Shown: positions 55,861 to 64,000 of the stretch, one piece after another
How the letters are laid out: each line of letters begins with the position of its first letter
Numbering within the stretch: position 1 is the first letter of the stretch
From: Phragmites australis
Taxonomy: Eukaryota; Streptophyta; Magnoliopsida; Poales; Poaceae
Length of the DNA: 64,000 bases
Direction of reading: 5' to 3'
Assembly (NCBI RefSeq): GCF_958298935.1
Contig: NC_084933.1
Span: 1,409,001 to 1,473,000, forward strand
Notes under the pieces: generated by a model
The model's database searches: none
What the model was told of the DNA's origin: nothing
What the model saw: the letters and a program-made list of their open reading frames with translations, nothing else
Position numbers and translations under genes: made by a program

Positions 55861-56686
55861 GCTCTAAATGTCAAGCCTAAATACAATAAGTCTGCTTGCC
55901 TGAACACGAGTAGTTTGTCTAGAGGAAAACAATGCTACCTGAAGTATGTGCTGTCTGTTTATATTGTAGTATACCCGAGGTAGAACCTGTTGGTCCGATG
56001 TGCTGAACTGAACATAGCTCTCAAGTCTCGACCAATGAGAACTACAACCTTTTAGTTTGCTGCGTACAAGTATAGCACTGGCTGTTGTACCACGTGCTTG
56101 TTAATTTCAGCATGTTTGTAGCATCTCACTACATAAGGATTTAAGGTACAAGTATATAGACTATAGTCCTAGCCTATGTGGGCAAACTATATATGCAAGT
56201 TGATCCTCATGATATTATATTCTTTGAGCAATATTCAAAAAAACATTTTCGTGCTCTCCTTGTGAGTATGAGGAATGTGCAAAACTGATTGGAAGAGTGG
56301 CGATCATTGTTCCATCGTCTGAATTGTGCACCCTACTCCGAAACAAAGAAATGACAAACTGGTTAGCCTCTTATTAAGCATGACCGAGCTGCATGCTATG
56401 TACCTTTTTGTCTGACCCTACCGATTTCAAACAAAAATCTCAAGTGCCACAGTAGGATTATGAAATAAAGCTAAACTTGCACATAGGCCTTGAGAGCATA
56501 CAACGGGAGTTGACCCTGATCGAGCTCCGCCATTAGGAGCGTGACCACGTGCCGCACGGGTGGACTAAGAGAAGCACTCGCACCACCATGAATAATGTAT
56601 TCTCATTGTAACGCACGGACACTCAACTAGTAAATAGAAAAATAAGAAGGATAACACAATTCTAATTTTCATATAAATATAGATGT
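55861..56686. other. Intergenic DNA after the PPR relic
   Basis: Decaying sequence without recognised coding or repeat structure. Confidence 0.35.
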
Positions 56687-56694
56687 ATTGATCC

Positions 56695-57100
56695 TAGGAA
56701 TGGCAACAGGTCCGCCCTTGCCGGGTTTTGCTGGAACGGACCCGAACCCAAAACCCGACTCGCCAAACTCGACCCGAACCTGAAATCAATATCGGGCGTA
56801 AAACCACACCCGCCCCTGGCCCCGACGGGGCAACCTAAAACCCAACAGTATGACGATGGCGAGCAGGGTGTGCGCGGCGGGGTGGGGCAGAGCAGGGCAG
56901 GGCGGGCGGGGGGTGGGGGCAGGCGCGGGCGCTGGGTGGGCGGGGTTTCGTGTGATACTCACGGGTGAAAAAACAGACCCGAACCCGACCCGAGTTAATG
57001 TCCCGACCCGATAGCTTCGCGGGGTCTTTTCACCGAACCCGTCCCTGTCGGGTCTGAAACCCGTGGGGATCAGACCCGATGGGGAAAATTACCATCCTTA
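56695..57100. mobile_element. hAT-type MITE, 406 bp, perfect 8-bp target duplication
   Basis: Ends TAGGAATGGCAA and TTACCATCCTTA are inverted complements with few mismatches. ATTGATCC flanks the element at 56687-56694 and 57101-57108, the 8-bp duplication expected of hAT. The interior is rich in CCCGAACCCGACCCGA words and GC-rich runs, as in the common grass GGATGGCAA MITEs. No coding sequence. Confidence 0.9.
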
Positions 57101-57282
57101 ATTGATCCATTAAATATTAGTGATTGGAATATAATACTTGAAGTTCCATATGAATCAACCTTGTGGGCATTTTATCAAACACCTTGCAGACATGGATGGC
57201 TCAGGAACATCATCACGGTCCATCTGATTTGTGCAACAGTCCATCTAATTTTCGGTAAACATCCAAGCAGGCAGCAAATTAA

Positions 57283-57818
57283 GAGAAATTTCAGTATTTG
57301 TCATCCAATTCGCGCGCCTTTCTCGAATTTCCATTCAATTCGTGTGCCTTTCAGAATATAACACCGGACACGTGAATTTCTTCAAAATGGGCCATCCGCG
57401 CCAACACCTTTGGCGCGGAGGTGCTCTCTCCACTGGACCAGACCATATGCCCCTGTGTACTGTGCAGTACCCGCACCAATGGAGTTAACGCCGACCCTCC
57501 CGCGCCAAGCAGTTCGACGTGGAACCTCTATGTGTTCGAGAATACTGTGAAGAATGTGTTCCTACAGAGAATGTTCCACGTCAAATATTTTGGCGCGGGA
57601 CGGTCCGCGCCAACTCTATTGGCGCGGGTACTGTACAGTACACATAGAGGCATAATGGTTCGGCCCGGTGGAGAGAGCACCTCCGCGCCAAAGGTGTTGG
57701 AGCGGATGGCCCATTCTGAAGAAATTCGCGTGCCCGGTGTTATATTCTAAAAGGCACGTGAATTGGATGGCGATTCCAGAGAGGCACGCGAATTCGATGG
57801 CAAATATTGAAATTTCTC
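57283..57818. mobile_element. Long-inverted-repeat Mutator-type MITE (near palindrome)
   Basis: The left arm from GAGAAATTTCAGTATTTG is matched in reverse complement by the right arm ending CAAATATTGAAATTTCTC. Pairing continues inward through CCATCCGCGCCAACACC/GGTGTTGGAGCGGATGG, CTGTGCAGTACCCG/CGGGTACTGTACAG and CGACGTGGAAC/GTTCCACGTC, leaving a loop of only a few tens of bases near 57535-57565. GCAAATTAA (57274-57282) and ACAAATTAA (57819-57827) form a 9-bp target duplication with one mismatch, the size made by Mutator-like transposases. No coding sequence. The element carries seven GGCGCGG/CCGCGCC motifs. Confidence 0.85.
57409..57692. promoter_or_regulatory. E2F-like motifs inside the palindromic MITE
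   Basis: TTTGGCGC at 57409-57416 and 57589-57596 and its complement GCGCCAAA at 57685-57692 fit the E2F consensus TTTSSCGC. Further GGCGCGG/CCGCGCC cores lie at 57396, 57499, 57605 and 57621. Binding is not shown. Confidence 0.45.
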
Positions 57819-57924
57819 ACAAATTAATGCCAATATTCCCAATGAAAATAATGAAATTTGAACTGACGCACCAGTTCGTATATCCAAGGCAATTTAACAA
57901 CGTGTGAAGGGGGCGGGGAGGAGA

Positions 57925-58320
57925 TTACCTCATCGAGGGATGTGCTTTCGAGGAAGGTACAAATCGGGGGATGCGAGGGTGGCGCAGGATTGAGGAAGGG
58001 TGCCGCCAACTGAAGGAGAATGGCCGCACAAATGGGATGGGGGAGGCAGCGAGGATGATGGAGGCTCCTGCAAGCTCCTTTAGATCCACCCAAAACCTTG
58101 CTCGTCCTTGACGCCACCGGATCTGAAGGACCTCTCTGCCAAGGTGGACGTGGTGGGGGTAGGGCAGCGTGACGGAAAAGTTTGGAGCAGCAGGGAGGGA
58201 GTCGACGGATGGCAAGCGTCGAGATCTCAGCGTGGGCGAAGTGTTAGGCGGTGCAGTGCGGTGCCGTTTGGATGGATGAATAATGGGACAGGGTGGTGCC
58301 GTTTGGATGGATGAATCATG
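57925..58320 (-). pseudogene. Possible first exon of an unrecognised gene
   Basis: Minus-strand frame of about 120 codons, Pro/Ser/Arg-rich, ending at GATGAG followed by GTAATC, a good splice donor near 57926. The composition is like a GC-rich grass first exon or 5' UTR. No second exon is found and the palindromic MITE lies directly downstream. Function unknown. Confidence 0.25.
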
Positions 58321-59152
58321 GGACAGGGACAGGGAAATGAGAAGGGTTATGAAGCCGTGGGTTTGGAAAAAGATACTAAATTCTAATACTATTATCATAT
58401 TTAGGTATGTTGGGTTTGGGTTTAAGATTGAAACTCAAAAGGATCAAAATACCCTTCATCTCTGTCGAAGAAATCAGAAATGCAAAACTTGATCACTTCT
58501 ATGGAATCGAGCAACATTGCCATGGGCCCTGACCCCATCGTGTAGCTTCCGTTGGGCCTTTATCATGATATGGGGCAAGAATTACAGACAAGATGAAGTA
58601 CAAGTAAAAAAAAAGAGCAAATCTAGGTACAAGCAGCAAGCCACACAGCAGCAGGGTTGATGGCTAACCACATCCGCACACCAAGCCCCTTCGTTCACAC
58701 CCACGGAGCTCCATGCTAGTAGCTCAGGTGTGCCTCCCTAGCCGTATTACCTGTGATGGGGATCGAAATGAGGTGTCGTCTCAGCATGCTAAATGCTTGG
58801 ATGAGCGATTGGATGAGGCTCCACTGCTGCTGTGGGAAGGTACGCCCTCTCATCCTCCGCACACGCACGCTTGCCCATCGCTTTCCGCATTAGACAACGG
58901 TGGATTCAAGTGATGAATGTGGCGAGGGCTTGGAAAAGATGAGGAACAGGGTTAATTTGATCCACCGCTCATTTCCCGTCCATAACCCACATCTCCCACT
59001 AGGATAAAATCGATGGGTATAAGAGGTCTCCATGTCCCACTCTCAAACCTTCTTCTTTTCCCATACCTTTCAACTAAACATTGGATTAAACTCATCCCAC
59101 CAACTATTTCCCATTCCCACCCCTCATTTCCCATAATCCAAACGGCATCTGC
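58258..59152. mobile_element. Candidate DNA transposon with TGCCGTTTGGAT ends
   Basis: TGCCGTTTGGATGG occurs at about 58260 and again 36 bp on at about 58296. The inverted form ATCCAAACGGCA closes at about 59151. Both ends carry GGGAAATGAG or its complement nearby. The 36-bp direct repeat at the left means the exact start is uncertain. No transposase. Confidence 0.45.
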
Positions 59153-59289
59153 GGGTTTTGACTTCGGTGGATGCTAGCGAGGAATCTCATGACTGGCTAC
59201 CGCTGACCGACCGAAGAGGAGAAGGCGGCAAGTGTGGAAACCCTAATCGCCTTTGCGCGTGAGAAAGTGGAATGGTAGGGGAAGATGGG

Positions 59290-59700
59290 AAGTTACAGCA
59301 CATCTAAGTTTATTAGGCAGCCGTGCCTACTAAGCACGATGCCACGGGATGTGCCTGGGCTAAGCGCGTGGCATGGCGTGCGGCACGACTCGGGTCGGCA
59401 TGGACATAGCTCAGCCCGGGCCGGTACGAGCACGACATAGACGGCACGGACATGGCCTGGCATGCTAGGGCCCCTCCAGGCACAGCTCGGCAAGAGTCGT
59501 TGTGCATAGGGCCGGCCCAATAGGGAACGGTCGGAACAGCTGGCCCAGCCAGGCTAATGGAGGCACGAATGGGTTGACAGGTTGAATGGGCATTGCCCCA
59601 CCCGTTTGACTCATTAACCCATTTATTTTGAATTTTGTAGCCATTTTGTGACCGTTTGGGCTCTAAAAAATTCGAAAAAATTGCAAAAATCATCATTTTT
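59290..59700 (+). other. GC-rich subterminal region of the hAT element
   Basis: Many GGCACG, CGGCACGA and GGGCCGGCCC words, as in the right subterminal part at 62760-62990. The left terminal inverted repeat itself is not visible. Confidence 0.5.
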
Positions 59701-59704
59701 CAGC

Positions 59705-59712
59705 CATAAATA
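59705..59712 (+). promoter_or_regulatory. TATA box of the hAT transposase gene
   Basis: CAGCCATAAATAGAGAAC, 0.3 kb upstream of the start codon and at the position where the shorter relative has CCTATAAATAGCC. Confidence 0.5.
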
Positions 59713-60002
59713 GAGAACTACCATACCCTTCCATTCCACACCAGCAATAACATTTGCTCTCTTGTGTCCTCCTCTCATTTTTGTCTCAAAGTTCATGATA
59801 ATTTTTGATAATTTGGTGAAATTAGTTTAAATTGTTGGCAAAAATCCAAAAAATTCCAACACAGTTATCTTAATGTCCTGAAGAAATCTTGGTGATTTTT
59901 TGAATAATTGTTCTTTCTTGTTTTTTCCATTGTTTGTTTGTTATTTTATTATTTCTAACTCTAAATATTTGAATTTTCTTGTAGTGCCATTCGACATTAA
60001 CC

Positions 60003-62097
60003 ATGGATGTCGATGGTCATGATACGTCCATCGATCATGATTGTTTTCTTCCAGGACTCGAACGAGACTACGACTCTTTTGGTAGCGGTGCTATAGGTGA
60101 TGCACCGATGATGACCCTCCAATAGCACCTGCATCGTTCGGCTCTACAAGTGCACACACATCAGTAAGCACTGGCTCTAAAAGATCAAGAGCCACTACTT
60201 TCGAAGTTTGGCAAGATTTTGAAAAAATCTACAAAGAGAAAGATGGGGTAAATGTTAGGTATGCTAAGTGTTATATTTGCAAACATGAATTATCTGCAAA
60301 ACCCTCAGGTGAAACCAGACACTTGAAGAGGCATGCCACAACTTGCAAGCGAAAGAGTGGAGTAGTCATGAAGTAGATAGTGCTGCAATAGAACCCCGAT
60401 GGCTCTGTTCGTCATTGGAAGTATGACTCCGGTAATGCTCAAAAAGAGCTATGCCGCTTCATTGCAAGAGCGAATCTACCACTCAACATCGCTGAGTGTG
60501 ATGCATTTGAAGATTGCATTAAGCAAGCTCATAATTCTAGGTTTACGCATGTTTCTAGACAGACAACTAGTAGGAATATGGTAAAATACAACAATACGTG
60601 TCGTAGCAAGCTTAAAGAAATATTGCAAACATTAGTTGCTTTGATCTCGGACATATGGGCAGGTAGAGCTAGAGAGGATTATCTTCGTGTGGTTGCACAT
60701 TTTGTTAATAATGATTAGGAAGTAGAAAAGAGAATAATAGGTTTCCAGTTGATTGACAACGCACATACTGGTGAACATATTGCTGAAAAAATATTTCAAG
60801 TAGTTGAAGACTTTGGTCTCACTAATAAAATATTTTCTATCACGTTAGATAATGCCGGTGCAAACTCTAGAGCAATGGATATTCTTACTCCGTTGTTTAA
60901 TACATATGCTGAATCTTTCTTGTTACATCAACGTTGTGCTTGTCATATTATCAATCTTATAGTAAAATCTAGTTTGAAGAGGTTGTTGCAATACTCAGAC
61001 AATTTTCGTACAGCAATATCTTTTGTGAACTCCTCTAACTAATGAATTGCAGCATGTAAGCAATATTGTATTGCGACAGGTGTGCGTCCATGTATGTTTG
61101 TTGTGGACATACCGGTAAGATAGAACTCTACTTTCTTGATGCTAAAAAATATTATACCATTGATGTGTTTATTCATACACACTATCATCAGCATGGGGGT
61201 CACACTTTACTCACGGAAGCGCATTGGTATGTTGCCAAAAGGATACTAGAGTTTTTGAAATTTTTATGATTCAATTGTGAGTTTATCAGTGTTTATTATC
61301 CAACATCTTGTTTAGTAGTGCATAATATTGTTGAAATTACTACTCATTTAAAAAGCTATGAAAATGACAATCTTCTAAGAGATTGTGTAGTTCCTATGAA
61401 ATCTAAATTTCTAAAGTATTGGAAAGAAATTCCTTTGTTGTACGCTTTTGTTTTTATTTTAGATCCTAGAGCTAAAATTGCAGCGTTTTGTAGACTTCTC
61501 TCAATTCTAGGTGATTCTCTTGGCCACGATTATTCTAATTACTATACTAATGTTCGTTCTAAGTTATTCAAAGTTTACAATAAATATGAAACAAAGTATG
61601 GCGAAGTTCGCCTGCAACAACCTCCACTAGCACCGACAACAAGTAAGAAGACGACAACGTGGGGGAAAATATTTGGTGGAGGTTCTTCATCAAGAAGTTC
61701 AGACTCTTCATCACAATCGTCTAAGAGCGCTAGAATTCCAACATTCGGAGGAGAGCTAACTAGCTTCATTGACAGTGACGTTATCAGCCATGAACAAGAA
61801 AACTTCAACATACTGCAATGGTGGCATGAGCACAAGATGAATTATCCAGTGCTTTCACTGTTAGCACGAGATTTGTTAACGGTTTCCGTATCTATAGTTT
61901 CTTTTGAGGCTAGCTTCAGTCTTACTGGAAGGATAATCGAAGAGAGAAGAATAAATCTGTCAAGTGAGATGGTGGTAATGCTCACCATAGTAAAATACTG
62001 GGAACAAGCTGAAGCACAAATGCAACAAACTGCAGAGAACAGTGAACTTGAAGCTTCATTCAAAAATTTGTATCTAGATGTTGATGAGAATGTGTAA
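60003..62097 (+). pseudogene. hAT (Ac-like, BED zinc finger) transposase
   Basis: ATG at 60003 begins MDVDGHDTSIDHD. The BED finger with CYICKHELSAKPSGETRHLKRH is at 60270-60340. The RNase H-like core includes ISDIWAGRAREDYLRVVAHF (60645) and IFSITLDNAGANSRAMDIL (60832). After further breaks comes the insertion domain (61318 on; LDPRAKIAAF) and the C-terminal dimerisation domain with ILQWWHEHKMNYPVLSLLARD, FSLTGRIIEERR and a stop at 62097. The last 259 codons are open, but upstream there are stops (for example TAG where VNNDW is expected, near 60717) and frameshifts. Relatives are the RICESLEEPER-type proteins. Dead as a single protein. Confidence 0.85.
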
Positions 62098-62219
62098 TTT
62101 TCTATTTTCTGAGCTAGGTTGTACTCTTTTTTCCTTTGCTAGAAAGGTTTTTAATGAGGTGACATATCAATAAAGCTCATTTTTAGAATTAATTATGTGT
62201 CTCTATTATTTCTGATTTC

Positions 62220-63000
62220 TTTATTTTTTCGAAAGCGACCCGTCACCACTCACCTCTCTCTTGGCCTATAAATAGCCAGTAGCCACCATCCTAATTCCTA
62301 AACATCCACTGACGATCGGTCACCTGCCCACCCATCTCTCTTTTTCAACAAATCAATTCCATATTCCTATCCATGGATCAAGACACCGAGAACTCGCGTG
62401 CATAGTCATTTGTGTGGCAACATTTTGAAAAGGTCTTTAGAGAAATTAACGGTGAACAGGTAAGATTTGCTAAGTGTAATATATGGAGCTCTGAAATAGA
62501 TGCTAGGTCTACAAATAGAACGGGGCACTTGAGGAAGCATATTAAATATTGCAAACAAAAATTCTAGGGTTTCTAATGAAACCATGTAATTTTCGGAGTA
62601 TAGGTTATTATGTTGTACTCTTTTTTTCTTCTAATAGAAATGTTTTTAACGAGAAAACCAATCAATAAATCTCTTTTTTTTTTTACCTATTTTCTATTTT
62701 TTAATTTGTTTTGTAATTGTTTAGCTATTTTTTTCTATTTTCGACCCTCCTCTGTGCCTATGCCTCCACCGTGCCTCCTCGATGCCCGACGTGCCAATCA
62801 TGTGCTGTCGTGCCTTCCGTGCCTCGTCGAGCCAAGTCGTGCCGCACCAAGGCATGCCGTGCTTCTGGGCCTGTGCCGAGGCCGGCCCGGCACAGCACAG
62901 CCCATGAAACTTAACGGGCGTATTGGGCTGGGTCATTACTGGCCCATGCCTAGCCGGGCCTGTGCCGAGCTGGCCTGACATGCCCATTTGGACAGGTCTC
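62220..63000 (+). mobile_element. Internally deleted hAT relative with right terminus
   Basis: A second promoter (TATAAATA at 62267-62274) and a start MDQDTENSRA followed by a stop lead into a second BED finger (FAKCNIWSSEIDARSTNRTG, HLRKHIKYC). One finger Cys is replaced by Trp. It passes straight to the same 3' UTR type (GTTGTACTCTTTTTTTC, AATCAATAAA) with no transposase core. The end at about 62979-62999, CATGCCCATTTGGACAGGTC, is a common grass hAT terminus. The piece looks like a deletion derivative of an element similar to its left neighbour. Confidence 0.65.
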
Positions 63001-63240
63001 AGCGTGAAGGTGGGGAGGATATTACTATTGGAATGACCAACAACACATCTCCATTCTGTTCCAAAGCATATGTTGGTAGGGGTTCTTCTGGTACTACCTC
63101 CATTCTTAAATAGATATCATTTTAAAAACTTGATTTTATTCTTAAATAGATATCATGTTAGTTTTTCAAGGTAGTATTTTACTAGAGTGTCCATATTAAA
63201 GGCTATTGAAAAGTGGAGTTTTAATTCAATAAGTGTGGTG
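63001..63240. other. Possible Stowaway-like fragment
   Basis: TACTACCTCCATTCTTAAAT near 63100 resembles the TACTCCCTCCGT start of Tc1/mariner MITEs. A 20-bp piece (TTCTTAAATAGATATCAT) is repeated about 40 bp on. No second end. Confidence 0.3.
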
Positions 63241-63705
63241 GATTGGTGACTTATGTGTTATTGATTGAATATGGGAGAAATCAAGACACATAAACATGTC
63301 ATGCATGCAAGAGTTTATTACAATCTTATTATGTGTGCCGAAGGCTAAAACAACATCTAAAAGTAAACGAAGGTAGTAAAACAACATCTCCTGCATGTAG
63401 AGTCTCACACCGTAGCCTTTAATGCTATGGGATGGGACACGCCCCCTTGCACCGACTACGACCTTATCTGTCGGGCCCGGTGCCTGGTGAAGAGAATTGC
63501 CTAGGCAAGTGTCCAATCTAGTCCCGCGACTAGGGGGCTGGTTGTGGGTTTGTGTGAAGGTATAGCGAGATTGGTCGCTGGAGGCTTTGCTCTGGTCGGG
63601 GTAGCTCATCGACCCATTAGATTTTTTAGGAGATGTTCCCCTGACTGTTTGCACCCTACGTGGGGCCTGTTTAGCTGGGGTACCCCTTTACTTGATACGC
63701 CGACA
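63241..63705 (-). repeat. 3' LTR of a Tat-type gypsy element ('F'), left border uncertain
   Basis: The right border is clear: TACGCCGACA at 63705, then a polypurine tract. On the minus strand the LTR starts TGTCGGCGTATCAAG, a common grass Tat LTR start. The left border is approximate. Confidence 0.65.
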
Positions 63706-64000
63706 GTAGCCCCCAAGCTCCCTCGTGATCGCGGTTCGGCCTGATCCTACCACCTGGGTCCCAGGGCAAATGTAGTTCGCCCCAGGAGTGGTTATTGGCA
63801 CCGTTCGTCCTCCAAGTTCAACCTTTGAGCTTCGCATCACGGGGGGAGGTTTCAAATGCTATGGGGGAGAAGAAAGGGGAGGCATATTTATCGCTATTTG
63901 GACCTAAAGGACTCTTGGCTTTTTCTGCGTGCCCCCTTGGGTTTCGAGCAGTTTGAATGCCGTGCTGGTTGGGATGGCGTTGTAGTCTTTTTAAAGGACG
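63706..64000 (-). mobile_element. Element F internal 3' end with polypurine tract
   Basis: Minus strand GGAGCTTGGGGGCTAC (63706-63721) abuts the LTR start, like the tract of element E. The rest is GC-rich non-coding DNA, cut by the window edge. Confidence 0.6.

Noticed and set aside
62710..62990. Overlapping ORFs on both strands
   Set aside because: GC-rich subterminal repeats of a hAT element; no domain.

Overview
The window is nuclear DNA from a plant, most likely a grass. The clues are an intact DUF4220/DUF594 gene, a family greatly expanded in grasses, plus grass-type transposable elements: Tat and Tekay gypsy, SIRE-like copia, MULE with a plant mobile domain, CACTA, hAT and L1 LINE. There are no operons, tRNA, rRNA or CRISPR arrays. 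At least 85% of the window is transposon-derived. One ordinary host gene is intact (8431-10365), one host-type gene is a wreck (PPR, 54607-55860), and a few exon-like scraps remain.

Layout. 1-1590 is the right end of a minus-strand Tekay-type LTR. 1591-6115 is a broken Tat gypsy element with 49-bp minisatellites and a decayed antisense ORF. 6116-8430 is low-copy-looking upstream DNA, followed by the DUF4220/DUF594 gene. Only 40 bp after its stop codon a minus-strand Tat element (here 'E', 10406-35471) begins. Its two LTRs lie about 22 kb apart because it was split repeatedly. A copia solo LTR sits in its 3' LTR. A non-autonomous gypsy element (B1, 12849-21716) carries its own Tekay solo LTR (16866-20940). 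A second, truncated Tat element (D, 24346-30896) carries a Tekay solo LTR (26458-29445) flanked by perfect GATTA duplications. Removing the insertions leaves one Tat element of about 8 kb, in minus-strand order: 5' LTR, gag, RT, integrase, 47-bp minisatellite, antisense ORF (21867-24345), 3' LTR.

Right of E are CACTA-like ends, a 5'-truncated LINE with target duplications, and a large Mutator-like region (about 38.8-45.5 kb) with a decayed MURA transposase, a plant-mobile-domain gene and GRF zinc-finger fragments. A full-length but dead gypsy element (B2, 45672-53207) and SIRE-like LTR pieces follow. Next come the PPR pseudogene, a hAT MITE with a perfect 8-bp duplication, a 536-bp near-palindromic Mutator-type MITE studded with E2F-like motifs, a decayed hAT transposase gene beside an internally deleted relative, and the 3' end of another Tat element at the right edge.

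No co-operating pathway is visible; the window reads as a record of successive insertions. The items most worth a second look are the palindromic MITE (57283-57818), the reconstructed Tat element with an intron-bearing antisense ORF and a minisatellite homologous to that of the left Tat element, and the long uncharacterised ORF of B1 (16281-16865). Coordinates of LTRs and target duplications were read by eye. Domain calls come from motif recognition, not from database searches.
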